Shown: positions 15,256-23,123 of the stretch, one piece after another
How the letters are laid out: each line of letters begins with the position of its first letter
Numbering within the stretch: the stretch's first letter is position 1
Assembly (NCBI GenBank): GCA_041650795.1
Contig: JBAZKK010000012.1
Span: forward strand, 1 to 31,496
Source: JBAZKK01 sp041650795
GTDB lineage: Bacteria > Omnitrophota > Gorgyraeia > Gygaellales > Profunditerraquicolaceae
DNA length: 31,496 nt
Direction of reading: 5' to 3'
Made by a program: the position numbers and the translations under genes
Notes under the pieces: model-generated
Databases searched by the model: none
What the model was told of the DNA's origin: nothing
Seen by the model: only the letters and a program-made list of their open reading frames with translations

Positions 15256-17034
15256 TTACCACTCCAGCCTTAAGCCGCCTTCCAGGTACCGCCCGGGCTG
15301 GGGTATGCCTTCTATCTGCTGGTACTCTACATTCAAAAGGTTGGTAACCCTAAAAAAGAATCTGGCTTTCTCGTTTAATCTATAATCGCAATATCCTCCC
15401 AGAAGCCACCAGCCGTCACGCAACGGTTTCTTTTTGTAGGAAACCCAAAGCATAGAGCTAACGCGGCCCATATCGAGGGTAAAAGAGCCGTTAAAGATAT
15501 GTCTTGCATAATTAGGCCCGTACTTGAAGATGTAATCCTGCTCCTTGAACTGCTTGTCTATGTAGGTATAATTAAAATCAAAACTTGCAGTCTTAGCCGG
15601 GCGCACCTTAAAATAACACTCCGTGCCTACAACCTTAGCTACCCCGATATTCTCGGCCTCCCACCTTGCCTGAGACTTCACCCAATCAATAAGGTCGCGC
15701 TCATCTCTATGAAAAATCTTGATACCCCCGCCGGCTCCCGGCCGTGAATAATCATAACCGAACTCGCAGCTCAAAGATTTTTCTGCCGCTAAACCGGCAT
15801 CCCCTACGCTATAATCATCGCTGTAATATAGTTCGGTGAAGGACGGAATACGGATATCCTGGGACACGCCCAGGATTAACGTGCCGTATTCAGAAACCCC
15901 AACCTTCGCGCTGGCAGAGCCGTAATACATATCCCCGAAACCGTCAAAATCATCCCTTCTTAAAGAAAAATCCAGAGAGATTTTTTTGCCTAACCTGAAC
16001 TTATCGCTTAAAGTCAGGCTCTTATGATTGCGGTCGTGCTTACCCAGGTTGCTAGAATTCATCCGCTCCTTGCCGTATTCCAGATTAAGCCCCAGCGTAC
16101 CAAGCGCCGCGGTATCTTTCTCTAGATATAGCGCCGGGGTATAGACGTCGCTGCGGTGATGGTTGCTGCCCATCGCGTTCTCATCAAGCATAAATTTGTC
16201 GTAGTGCCTGCGCCAGAGCAAAGAAGGCTTTATCAAAAACCCGTCCCCTTTAAGGTCGGCACCGCTCTTTAGCAGGTATGTCCTTGTCCACTCGCGGGAA
16301 GGGTTACCCTTCCCGGGCGTATAAAAATCGTAAGCCCCGTATTCCTTCTCCTGGTAACCGGCGCTCAGGTTAATATCTCCAACCGGTACCTCCAAGAAAG
16401 AAACTGAAGAAATGACGAATCCTTTGGAATCCGTATCATAACTAAACCCCCTGTCGCGGTGGCTCTCCAGAGAAAACCTCGTGGCAAGATTATCCATTTT
16501 TTCGCTGAAGCTCAACAGCACATTCGCGGCATCATGCGAGCCATAACCCAGCTCTAAAACCCTCTCATCCGCCTCCGGCTTCTTGAGGGCAATGCTTATC
16601 GCGCCTCCGATAGCATCGGGTCCGGCAGTCCTTGATGCGCCGGAAGGAAGGATATCTATTTTTTTAATGTCTTCCTTCGTAAATGGTATGTCCGAATTGT
16701 AATATTCTGTCTGGGGGTCGTTGATGCGCTGGCCGTCGAGTAGCATCAATACGCCGCGGGTGGTTGAGCCGCGCAGGGAAAAGCGCGTCTGGCTTGATCC
16801 TGATAAGGAGCGTTCCTCTGTATCAATGGGAAATAGCTTAAGAGACTCCAAGGGAAGATCAAAGGCCCGATAGAGGGAATCGCCGTAGCTCACGGAATAA
16901 CCGGCTCCGGCAGCAGAACTGCTGCGGCTGACTACGATAGGCTCCAGCTCCAAGGCAGGCCGCTCCTTGGCTTGAGCCAACAGGGCAGGGATTAGGATCA
17001 TAAGAAGGGTGACCGGGCCTTTTCTGAAAAACAC
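15256..17034 (-). CDS. TonB-dependent outer-membrane receptor (BtuB-like)
   Basis: This 592-aa protein imports a ligand such as a cobalamin or iron complex across the outer membrane using TonB energy. It begins with a signal peptide (basic FFRKG, hydrophobic VTLLMILIPALL, cleavage after AQA). The plug domain follows: LEPIVVSRSS is a TonB-box-like segment, and FSLRGSTTRGVLMLLDGQRIND and GPDAIGGAISI are typical plug motifs. The remainder is an amphipathic beta-barrel with family strands such as YTYIDKQF and a terminal YLEGGLRLEW ending in an aromatic residue. The GTG start at 17034 lies at the transcription start predicted from the promoter, hinting at a leaderless message. No cobalamin riboswitch fits in the short upstream gap, so the ligand is open. 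Confidence 0.9.
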   Translation of the reverse strand: MFFRKGPVTLLMILIPALLAQAKERPALELEPIVVSRSSSAAGAGYSVSYGDSLYRAFDLPLESLKLFPIDTEERSLSGSSQTRFSLRGSTTRGVLMLLDGQRINDPQTEYYNSDIPFTKEDIKKIDILPSGASRTAGPDAIGGAISIALKKPEADERVLELGYGSHDAANVLLSFSEKMDNLATRFSLESHRDRGFSYDTDSKGFVISSVSFLEVPVGDINLSAGYQEKEYGAYDFYTPGKGNPSREWTRTYLLKSGADLKGDGFLIKPSLLWRRHYDKFMLDENAMGSNHHRSDVYTPALYLEKDTAALGTLGLNLEYGKERMNSSNLGKHDRNHKSLTLSDKFRLGKKISLDFSLRRDDFDGFGDMYYGSASAKVGVSEYGTLILGVSQDIRIPSFTELYYSDDYSVGDAGLAAEKSLSCEFGYDYSRPGAGGGIKIFHRDERDLIDWVKSQARWEAENIGVAKVVGTECYFKVRPAKTASFDFNYTYIDKQFKEQDYIFKYGPNYARHIFNGSFTLDMGRVSSMLWVSYKKKPLRDGWWLLGGYCDYRLNEKARFFFRVTNLLNVEYQQIEGIPQPGRYLEGGLRLEW

Positions 17035-17040
17035 GCTCTT

Positions 17041-17069
17041 ATCATAAGGCCGGCGGGATTATTTGTCAA
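17041..17069 (-). promoter_or_regulatory. Strong sigma70-type promoter of the TonB receptor gene
   Basis: A perfect TTGACA (17064-17069) is followed after 17 bp by TATGAT (17041-17046) on the minus strand. The start point would fall at about 17034, the first base of the GTG start codon. The whole 17035-17088 gap is taken up by this promoter. Confidence 0.65.
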
Positions 17070-17088
17070 CCAATAATATATTTTTAGT

Positions 17089-18060
17089 TTACAATTGAGG
17101 ATGACGGCAGTGCGTTACGTCCCCGGCGGTAATCCTCTCGACCCGACCGGATTCATTTTTAAGGAGCAGGCTGCCGTCCTTGTCGATATCCACGGCAATG
17201 CCTTCGCTGTGGCGGTCATGGGAGATAACCCTTATCTTCCTGCCGATGGTGGTATTAAAGGCGCGCCACTTCTGGATAATGGGCTGGCCGCCACGCGACT
17301 CCAAAAGCAGGTAATTATCCTCTAGGGCTACCAGTATTTTCTGCAGCAAACCGATGCGGCTGATATATTTCTTAGAGTACTCCCCCAAAGAGATGGAGTT
17401 GCCAGGAAGGCTGCCCTTATCGTTATTGACGTTAAGGCCGATGCCGATTACCACGAAGCGCATCTCATCTGCCTCGGCGTTTAACTCCGTCAATATCCCC
17501 CCTACCTTTTTATTGCCTAACAAAATATCGTTGGGCCATTTGATGCGGCATTCCAGGCCGCTTGCCTCTTTCACCCCTTCGCAGACACTTACTGCGCTTA
17601 AAAGCGTCAGGAGCGGGGTTTCGCTTAAGAGGAAACGCGGCCTCAAAAGTAGCGAGAGGTATATGCCTTTATATTTCGGGGAGTGCCACTGGCGGCTGAG
17701 CCTACCCCTGCCCTTTGTCTGCGTCTCTGCTATTACCAGGCTTCCTTCTGGAGCGTTATCCAGACCCAATTTCACCGCAATGTCCATGGTGGAAGAGACG
17801 CTCTCAAAATAATATATCTTCCTGCCGATACATCTGGTCGATAAACCATCCGTTACCTCAAATGGCAACAGCCTGTCAGGCACTGCCCGGAGCTGATAAC
17901 CCAGATGCGGCACTGCCACGATATCGTAGTCCAGTTCGCGCAGGTTCTGGATGTGCTTCCAGAGCGCCTGGCGGCTGATGCGGAGGTGATTGCTCAGGTC
18001 CTCTCCTGAGACATAACCGCTCTTTTTCTTGAGGAACTCGACAACCTTTTCTTCAATCAT
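17089..18060 (-). CDS. birA: Biotin-protein ligase / biotin repressor BirA
   Basis: This bifunctional protein of 323 aa attaches biotin to carboxyl carrier proteins and, through its N-terminal domain, can repress biotin genes. Residues 1-60 form a winged helix (SGEDLSNHLRISRQALWKHI). The ligase core shows ETQTKGRGRLSRQWHSP (biotinyl-5'-AMP loop) and IKWPNDILLGNKKVGGIL. VVIGIGLNVNN and a C-terminal SH3-like domain (GIAVDIDKDGSLLLK) complete the family layout. It overlaps larE by 4 nt (ATGA), so it is the last gene of the nifU-larE operon. No biotin genes or obvious operator lie in the window. Confidence 0.95.
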   Translation of the reverse strand: MIEEKVVEFLKKKSGYVSGEDLSNHLRISRQALWKHIQNLRELDYDIVAVPHLGYQLRAVPDRLLPFEVTDGLSTRCIGRKIYYFESVSSTMDIAVKLGLDNAPEGSLVIAETQTKGRGRLSRQWHSPKYKGIYLSLLLRPRFLLSETPLLTLLSAVSVCEGVKEASGLECRIKWPNDILLGNKKVGGILTELNAEADEMRFVVIGIGLNVNNDKGSLPGNSISLGEYSKKYISRIGLLQKILVALEDNYLLLESRGGQPIIQKWRAFNTTIGRKIRVISHDRHSEGIAVDIDKDGSLLLKNESGRVERITAGDVTHCRHPQL

Positions 18061-18848
18061 TGTTTTTGGATATTCATACTGCCGCTCCGGAAACCCTCCA
18101 GGTCAACGGTAACGTAGCGGTAACCAAGGGCCCCAAATCTCTTCACTACGGTAGCGCGCCTGGAAACGAGGCGCGGTATCTCTCGGCAAGGCACCTCTAT
18201 CCGGCAGAGTTTGCCATAATGCCTTACCCGCACCTGCCGGAATTTCAAGTTGCGCAAAAATTCCTCTGCCCGGTGCACCCGCCCCAGGAGAGGGCCGGTA
18301 ACCCTCATGCCGTAAGGAATACGCGAGGCCAGGCATGCCAGAGAGGGCTTATCCCAGGTCTTAAGGCGCATCTTCCTGCTAAAGGAGCGGATATCGTCTT
18401 TATCAAGGCCGGCCTCCTCCAGCGGCGAACGCACCCCCGCTTCTTTTCTGGCACGGCTGCCGGGGCGGAAATCGTTTTTATCCGAGACGCTGCTGGCATC
18501 GGCTATAAAACCTATCTTATTTTTGCGGGCAATTTTTTTGAGGCGCCTGAAAAGCTCTTTCTTGCAGTAATAGCAGCGGTTGATAGGATTAAGGTAAAAA
18601 GCGGGGTTTTTAAGTTCGCCTGTCTTTATAATCTTGTGGCGCACGCCTAATTTAGATGCCATGCGGCAGGCAAACGCCAGTTCCCCGGAAGGATAGGTAG
18701 GGGAGTCGGCGGTTACCGCCATAACCTTATCCCCCAGCGTATCGACCGCTACCTTCAAAAGAAACGTACTATCCGCGCCTCCGGAATAAGCCACCAATAG
18801 CGACCCCATCTTTTGCAGTATCGCACGGAGTCTGGTGAGTTTATCCAT
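18057..18848 (-). CDS. larE: LarE-family ATP-dependent sulfur transferase
   Basis: LarE adenylates the pyridinium dicarboxylate precursor and inserts sulfur to make the nickel-pincer cofactor of lactate racemase and related enzymes. The PP-loop is AYSGGADSTFL near residue 20. FIADASSVSDKNDFRPGSRA and the SLACLASRIPYG block are characteristic of LarE. Cysteines 92 and 95 (CYYC) plus Cys172 give a three-cysteine set like that of LarE forms reported to bind a [4Fe-4S] cluster and a sulfide instead of sacrificing a single cysteine. larB and larC are not in the window, and the neighbours are homocysteine/sulfur genes, so the substrate may differ. Length is 263 aa. Confidence 0.88.
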   Translation of the reverse strand: MDKLTRLRAILQKMGSLLVAYSGGADSTFLLKVAVDTLGDKVMAVTADSPTYPSGELAFACRMASKLGVRHKIIKTGELKNPAFYLNPINRCYYCKKELFRRLKKIARKNKIGFIADASSVSDKNDFRPGSRARKEAGVRSPLEEAGLDKDDIRSFSRKMRLKTWDKPSLACLASRIPYGMRVTGPLLGRVHRAEEFLRNLKFRQVRVRHYGKLCRIEVPCREIPRLVSRRATVVKRFGALGYRYVTVDLEGFRSGSMNIQKQ

Positions 18849-18870
18849 AAGGGCCTAAACTGGTGCTGCC

Positions 18871-19278
18871 TTAAAAGTGCACTTCCATGGCTTTGGTAGG
18901 GCAGATCTTAACGCAGAGCTCGCAGGCAATGCATTTGGTATCGTAGAAGCTGACCTTGCGCGTGATGGGGTCAATCTCCAGCGCTCCCGTCGGGCATATC
19001 GGCACGCATACCCCGCAGTCGGTGCATTTCGTCTCGTTTCGCACGACGTCTTCGCTTAAGGGCTGAACCTTTACCCCGCAGGATTTAAGGTATTCCATGC
19101 CTTTCTTGAAATCATCATCCTCTCCGCCAAGCTCCAGGACCATCAACCCCTCCTCCTGCGGCGTCACAGAGGCCTTAAGGATATTAAAAGTGATGTTGTA
19201 GTCCCGGACCAGCTTATATATTATGGGCTGATCCACTAAGCGACGGGGAAAATGCAGGACTATCCTTTTGGAAACCAT
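18871..19278 (-). CDS. NIL-domain plus double [4Fe-4S] ferredoxin protein
   Basis: The first ~75 residues form a NIL domain (RIVLHFPRRLVDQPIIYKLVRDYN start), otherwise known from the C-terminus of methionine ABC transporter ATPases. The rest is a two-cluster ferredoxin: CTDCGVCVPICPTGAL and CIACELCVKICPTKAM. This architecture equals the partner (MA1822 type) of the DUF39 homocysteine-biosynthesis protein in methanogens, where genetics support joint conversion of aspartate semialdehyde to homocysteine with sulfide. Here too it lies next to the DUF39 gene, 16 nt downstream. It probably supplies electrons, with the NIL domain sensing or binding a methionine-like ligand. The Shine-Dalgarno is AAGGAG. 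Confidence 0.9.
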   Translation of the reverse strand: MVSKRIVLHFPRRLVDQPIIYKLVRDYNITFNILKASVTPQEEGLMVLELGGEDDDFKKGMEYLKSCGVKVQPLSEDVVRNETKCTDCGVCVPICPTGALEIDPITRKVSFYDTKCIACELCVKICPTKAMEVHF

Positions 19279-19294
19279 GTCTTAAGACTCCTTT

Positions 19295-20500
19295 TTAAAA
19301 CACCGGCGGCCTTTCCTTTAAAGGCCGAAAGGCATATCCGGACTCCGGACCAGGCAAGGGCGCAACTGCCTCGGTAAGCAAAAAATCTTTTCTCGCAATC
19401 CAAGACTTCAATTCCTCCGCAATCTGACGTGCCCGGGAATAGCTGGAAAGGTTGCCCGCGGGGACCTCTTTCTCCTTTATCGTAATCCTGCCGCTTTTAA
19501 GCTGGGCGTAATTTACCTCTGCAAGGACGCGACCGGTCATGTTAGGGTAATCGTGGCTGTAATCGATGACCTGGGCGTAAATCTCCTCGTCTTTAACAGA
19601 GGCATACCTGATTATCTCTTCGTTCAATACCGGGATGGGGATCCCTATCCCTACGCTAAGGGTGGCGCCGTAGCCTAACATACTGGTGCCTACCAGCCAC
19701 TGAGACTTCATCTGTTTTAAATCACCGATCACCGCCAGGGTACCGGCAGATGCAACCGGGGTGCCGTTATTGCGGCGCTTTACCCCGGGGTTATGCTGGG
19801 TGCCATTCCAGGCAACATAGCCTACGCCTCCACCCAGGAATATCCTGGTGCCTATCCCGATAGTCTTATAACAGGGGTCTTTCAGGAGCGGAGAGAGTTG
19901 CCCGGCGGAGCAGTAATTGGCGTTGCCGAGAGAAGGTTTAAGGGCCCCCATATAGGTATAAATCATATTATCGGAAAGGTTAACCGCCACCCCGTAGTTC
20001 TGGTAGCAGTTGCGCATATTAAACAAAACCGCTTCATTGAGGTCCTTGATATTAATGTAGGTCTCCAATCTCCGGCGGGGATAGCAATTTGTGCCGTGGG
20101 CGCTGGCCTCCAGCCTAACATCCTTTCCGGCGACTAATTCCTGGATAACGTGGCCGCCTCCGTAGCGGAACTCCCCCGGGAAAACCTTATTGCGGGGATC
20201 ATCATCCGGTATGGCGGTTGCGCCCAGGTAAATATCAACCGCGGCAAATCCGCAATAAGCAGGCACGTCATTAAGCTTGCAGCTGCCTCCGCCGATTTTA
20301 ATCCTGGGCTTTGAATGCCCGATGTTAAAGTAAGCTCCGCTTGAGCACATCGGACCGAAGGTGCCGGTAGTGACGACATCCACCTCTTCTGCCGCCTTCC
20401 TCGCGCCCTTCTTATCTACTAATTCAATAACCTCCTCGGCAGTAACCACTACTGCCTGGCCGGCTTTAATCTTTTCGTTAATCTCCCTGATGCTCTTCAT
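19295..20500 (-). CDS. Homocysteine biosynthesis protein (DUF39 / HcyBio family)
   Basis: This 401-aa protein belongs to the DUF39/HcyBio family, required with the NIL-ferredoxin for sulfide-dependent homocysteine formation from aspartate semialdehyde in some archaea and anaerobic bacteria. Recognisable conserved segments are VVTTGTFGPMCSSGAYFNIGH, IKIGGGSCKLNDVPAYCG, YLGATA, FRYGGGHVIQELVAGK, HGTNCYPRR and the glycine-rich FLGGGVGYVAWNGTQH. Several conserved cysteines sit in these blocks and are candidates for sulfur transfer or cluster binding. It lacks the C-terminal CBS pair seen in some methanogen members. It is located between the NifU-domain gene and the NIL-ferredoxin. The role follows from family knowledge and gene pairing. 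Confidence 0.9.
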   Translation of the reverse strand: MKSIREINEKIKAGQAVVVTAEEVIELVDKKGARKAAEEVDVVTTGTFGPMCSSGAYFNIGHSKPRIKIGGGSCKLNDVPAYCGFAAVDIYLGATAIPDDDPRNKVFPGEFRYGGGHVIQELVAGKDVRLEASAHGTNCYPRRRLETYINIKDLNEAVLFNMRNCYQNYGVAVNLSDNMIYTYMGALKPSLGNANYCSAGQLSPLLKDPCYKTIGIGTRIFLGGGVGYVAWNGTQHNPGVKRRNNGTPVASAGTLAVIGDLKQMKSQWLVGTSMLGYGATLSVGIGIPIPVLNEEIIRYASVKDEEIYAQVIDYSHDYPNMTGRVLAEVNYAQLKSGRITIKEKEVPAGNLSSYSRARQIAEELKSWIARKDFLLTEAVAPLPGPESGYAFRPLKERPPVF

Positions 20501-20517
20501 AACAGAAAGCGGCTTAC

Positions 20518-20739
20518 TTATACGGCCACGACCTGCTTGACTTCAGGCAAGGCCTCCTTGAGCATACGCTCAATGCCCATCTTCAGCGTCATCTGGCTCA
20601 TCGGACAGCATCCGCAGCTGCCGGTGAGCTTCACCTTTACTATCCCGTCCTCGCTGACATCTATTAACTCCAGGTCTCCGCCATCAGCAGCCAGCATCGG
20701 GCGGATCCTCTTGATGACCTCCTCCACTTTCTCTCTCAT
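20518..20739 (-). CDS. NifU C-terminal domain (Nfu-type) Fe-S scaffold
   Basis: This stand-alone 73-aa NifU C-terminal domain binds a transient [4Fe-4S] cluster through a CxxC motif and passes it to apo-proteins. The sequence has MLAADGGDLELIDV, the domain's hallmark, and GSCGCCPMSQMTLKMGIE with the CGCC ligand site. A Shine-Dalgarno (AAAGGAG) precedes the ATG. As first gene of the operon with the DUF39 and NIL-ferredoxin genes, it may load the clusters of that pair. The preceding 20740-20792 gap holds a -10-like TATAAT. Confidence 0.92.
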   Translation of the reverse strand: MREKVEEVIKRIRPMLAADGGDLELIDVSEDGIVKVKLTGSCGCCPMSQMTLKMGIERMLKEALPEVKQVVAV

Positions 20740-20766
20740 GATAGTCTCCTTTGTTTAAACGCCATT

Positions 20767-20772
20767 ATTATA
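20767..20772 (-). promoter_or_regulatory. Probable -10 box for the nifU-birA operon
   Basis: A perfect TATAAT lies 28-33 bp upstream of the NifU-domain start codon. No convincing -35 is seen at 16-18 bp, so this is a weak promoter, an activator-dependent one, or chance. It sits right after the trxB stop codon. Confidence 0.4.
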
Positions 20773-20792
20773 GCAGGAACCGGCTGTCGGTG

Positions 20793-21701
20793 TTAGGAAA
20801 ATTTATGACGCACCAGGTATTTGAATGCGGAAAGCGCCGCCTTCGCTCCTTCGCCGGCGGCGATGATAATCTGCTTTTCAGCCACATCGGTGACGTCTCC
20901 GGCAGCGAAGATACCGGCAACGCTGGTCTCATTAAGACAGTTTACCTTTATCTCCCCTATTTCATTCTTCTCAATGCCCCCGGCAAACTGGGAGTTAGGG
21001 ACAAGGCCGATCTCCACGAATACCCCTCCCACCTCCAGTTTTTCCTCCCCGCCTTTACCATGGACAATGAGCGCGCTGACAAATTTCTCCCCCAAGACAG
21101 CCTTCACGCGCGTGTTATTAAAAACCGTGGCATTCTGGGCAACCAGGACCTTCTCGCGCATCAGTTTATCCCCGCCGAGCTCCGCGGTATTGTTGATGAC
21201 GTAGACGTGGCGCGCTATCCTTATCAACTGTACGGCCGCATCCAGGGCAGAGTTTCCCCCGCCGATTACCGCTACCTTCTTGTTTGAAAAGAGCGGGCCG
21301 TCGCAGGTAACGCAGTAAGTGAGGCCTTTGTTCTTGAATTCCTTTTCTCCGGGGACATTAAGTTCGCGCGAGCTCTTGCCGGAAGCGATGATTGCGGATC
21401 TAGCCTGATAGGCATCTTCGGCGGTCCTGATTATGACCTTATCAGAATCCTTGAAGATATCTACGACGGTTTTGCCTTCCTTAAGCTCTACCTCGAATCT
21501 ACGCAGGTGCTCCTCAAATTTAGCAGCCAGCTCCGGGCCGCTGACAAACTGATAGCCGGTATAATTTTCTACCTCGCCGCTGTAGGCGGTCTGGCCGCCG
21601 ATATCGCGGCTAATCACCAAAAGGCGCATACCCTTGCGTGCCGCATAGACGCTGGCGGTAATACCGGCCGGGCCCGCTCCGATAATAACAAGGTCGTACA
21701 T
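20793..21701 (-). CDS. trxB: Thioredoxin reductase (NAD(P)H, FAD)
   Basis: This low-Mr thioredoxin reductase (302 aa) passes electrons from NAD(P)H through FAD to thioredoxin or a glutaredoxin-like partner. It shows the FAD site GAGPAGITASVYAARKG, the redox-active CVTCDG, the nucleotide site VIGGGNSALDAAVQL and the C-terminal GIFAAGDVTD. The ATG at 21701 is chosen; a TTG two codons earlier overlaps the glutaredoxin stop. It directly follows the glutaredoxin-like gene, which is a likely electron acceptor. Last gene of the oxygen-defence cluster. Confidence 0.94.
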   Translation of the reverse strand: MYDLVIIGAGPAGITASVYAARKGMRLLVISRDIGGQTAYSGEVENYTGYQFVSGPELAAKFEEHLRRFEVELKEGKTVVDIFKDSDKVIIRTAEDAYQARSAIIASGKSSRELNVPGEKEFKNKGLTYCVTCDGPLFSNKKVAVIGGGNSALDAAVQLIRIARHVYVINNTAELGGDKLMREKVLVAQNATVFNNTRVKAVLGEKFVSALIVHGKGGEEKLEVGGVFVEIGLVPNSQFAGGIEKNEIGEIKVNCLNETSVAGIFAAGDVTDVAEKQIIIAAGEGAKAALSAFKYLVRHKFS

Positions 21702-21703
21702 CT

Positions 21704-21940
21704 TCAAAGCCCGAGTGCCTGACTTATCCTGTCTTTGTCAAAACCGACGATGATCTCTCCGTCAATATCCAGCACCGGCACCCCCATCTGGCCGCTCTTA
21801 GATACCATTTCCTCAGCCGCCTGCTGATTGCCGGATACGTCGATATCCTCAAAAACAACGTTGTTATCTTTGAGGTACTGCTTGGCGCGGATGCAAAACG
21901 GGCAGGTAGGGGTACTGTAAACCTTTACCTTCTTATCCAT
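21704..21940 (-). CDS. Glutaredoxin-like redox protein (NrdH/YruB type)
   Basis: This small thioredoxin-fold protein of 78 aa has the dithiol site TPTCPFCIRAKQYL near the N-terminus, then MGVPVLDIDGEIIVGFD, the cis-Pro and substrate groove of glutaredoxins. In anaerobes such proteins are reduced by thioredoxin reductase rather than glutathione. The adjoining trxB supports this. The ATG at 21940 has a well-spaced GGGAG; an earlier ATG at 21955 overlaps the preceding stop codon and would add five residues. Confidence 0.9.
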   Translation of the reverse strand: MDKKVKVYSTPTCPFCIRAKQYLKDNNVVFEDIDVSGNQQAAEEMVSKSGQMGVPVLDIDGEIIVGFDKDRISQALGL

Positions 21941-21951
21941 GGCTTCTCCCT

Positions 21952-22428
21952 TCATTTGCTTATTTTTAGTTCCCGCAGGATCCGAAGGTGCGACTGCTCC
22001 TCTTTGATAAGCTCATCGATAACCTTGTGGTCGTACCTAGGCACCGCCTTCTTCATCCCCTCGTAGAAAAGGATGGAATCCTTCTCAAACCCTATCCCCA
22101 GCTCAATCGCCTCTGTCTGGGTTTTTACGCTGTTGGCGATCTCTCTACCTTTATCCTTACTGGTAAAAATACTCTCGGAGGCCAAGGCGCGCATATAGCC
22201 GTTGTATTCATCGGAATATGATTCGGCCGCCTCGCTTGAGCCGGCCTTATCAAGCATGCCCCTGAATAACGCCAAGTGCTTCTCCTCTTCTCTGGCCAGT
22301 TTCAGGAAGGTGGCGCGGCTGCCTTCGCTCTTGGATTTCGCTGCCAGCGCGTCGTAGAAATCACGGCCGTTCTTTTCGATTTCAATGCCAAGCTCTATCA
22401 CCTCGCTGCCGGAAAATATGTTACCCAT
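21952..22428 (-). CDS. Ferritin-like (rubrerythrin-type) diiron protein
   Basis: This four-helix bundle of 158 aa has two diiron motifs: EIEKNGRDFYDAL with AREEEKHLALF, and GFEKDSILFYEGM with IKEEQSHLRIL (ExxH pairs in both halves). No C-terminal rubredoxin domain is fused, unlike classical rubrerythrin; a separate rubredoxin lies two genes upstream. The likely job is reduction of hydrogen peroxide or handling of iron, with electrons from rubredoxin. A GAGGAGGGG Shine-Dalgarno precedes the ATG. Confidence 0.88.
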   Translation of the reverse strand: MGNIFSGSEVIELGIEIEKNGRDFYDALAAKSKSEGSRATFLKLAREEEKHLALFRGMLDKAGSSEAAESYSDEYNGYMRALASESIFTSKDKGREIANSVKTQTEAIELGIGFEKDSILFYEGMKKAVPRYDHKVIDELIKEEQSHLRILRELKISK

Positions 22429-22431
22429 ATC

Positions 22432-22902
22432 TTATGCCCCTCCTCTCAGATGTCGCGGAGTAAGGTCTATTATCTGCTCAACCGTAATTGCAATCATGTA
22501 AGTTGGTTTTGGCAAAAAAGCCTCCGGGTGCCTGGACTGGGTTTTCTCCTCCCGGATATCGCGGATTACCCGCTGCGTAATCCTAGATGCAATCCTATCC
22601 TCCCAGTCCTTTAGGATACTGCCTTCTATATTGTCTCTTGCCAGGGCCTTCGCCTTTCCTTTAAGGCAATACCCCCTGAAGGTGTGCTCGTTGAAAGCGG
22701 TAATACTGACCCTGGGGTTCCTCCTGATATTACTATAAGTCGCGGCGCGGTAGAGGTCCAGAAGATAAAACCTTCCCTCGGGATCTATCTTGACTATTCC
22801 TTTACAGGCGCTGTGCGGCCTGCCTTTTTCGTCAATGGAGGTAACGATAACACACCCCTGCTCTTCAAAAAAATGCACGACCTCGCGCGGAACCTTCATC
22901 AT
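22432..22902 (-). CDS. Pyridoxamine 5'-phosphate oxidase-like flavin-binding protein
   Basis: This split-barrel flavoprotein of 156 aa has the PNPOx-like signature: VTSIDEKGRPHSACKGIVKID at the N-terminus and LLDLYRAATYSNIRRNPRVSITAF as FMN/phosphate-binding strands. Such small proteins bind FMN, F420 or haem, and many have unknown substrates. The start overlaps the rubredoxin stop (ATGA), suggesting coupling with rubredoxin. A role in reducing oxidised species in this cluster is inferred from location only. Confidence 0.82.
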   Translation of the reverse strand: MMKVPREVVHFFEEQGCVIVTSIDEKGRPHSACKGIVKIDPEGRFYLLDLYRAATYSNIRRNPRVSITAFNEHTFRGYCLKGKAKALARDNIEGSILKDWEDRIASRITQRVIRDIREEKTQSRHPEAFLPKPTYMIAITVEQIIDLTPRHLRGGA

Positions 22903-23057
22903 ATCTTCTCAAACATGTCCTTGCCTACACCGCACTCCGGACAAACCCAGGTATCCGGCAGGCTCTCGAATGCTGTGCCCGGCTTTATGCCGTGGTCCGG
23001 ATCGCCTGTTTGTGGGTCATAGATATAGCCGCAGACCGTGCAACGGTATTTTGCCAT
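22899..23057 (-). CDS. Rubredoxin
   Basis: This 52-aa rubredoxin has the two iron-binding loops CTVCGYIYDP and CPECGVGKDMF. It carries electrons to the A-type flavoprotein and rubrerythrin-like proteins. GDPDHGIKPGTAFESLPDTW is the normal middle. The ATG at 23057 is chosen because GAGGAGG sits just upstream and because rubredoxins begin right before the first CxxC; a longer frame start at 23087 is unlikely. The 8-G run between the GAGGA and the ATG is odd. Confidence 0.95.
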   Translation of the reverse strand: MAKYRCTVCGYIYDPQTGDPDHGIKPGTAFESLPDTWVCPECGVGKDMFEKI

Positions 23058-23085
23058 TTTTACCCCCCCCTCCTCTTTCAATAGC

Positions 23086-23115
23086 ACGGCGCAGCAGGAC
23101 GCCGCGCCGCGCCGT
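23086..23115 (-). other. GC-rich hairpin between the 19-aa peptide ORF and rubredoxin
   Basis: ACGGCGC (23086-23092) and GCGCCGT (23109-23115) form a 7-bp stem with a GC-rich 16-nt loop. No U-run follows, so it is more likely a structural or RNA-stability element than a terminator. It lies 9 nt after the small ORF stop codon. Confidence 0.45.
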
Positions 23116-23123
23116 ATTCAAAA

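Noticed and set aside
17035..17088. Cobalamin riboswitch ahead of the BtuB-like receptor
   Set aside because: The gap is only 54 bp and is filled by the promoter; there is no room for a B12 riboswitch.
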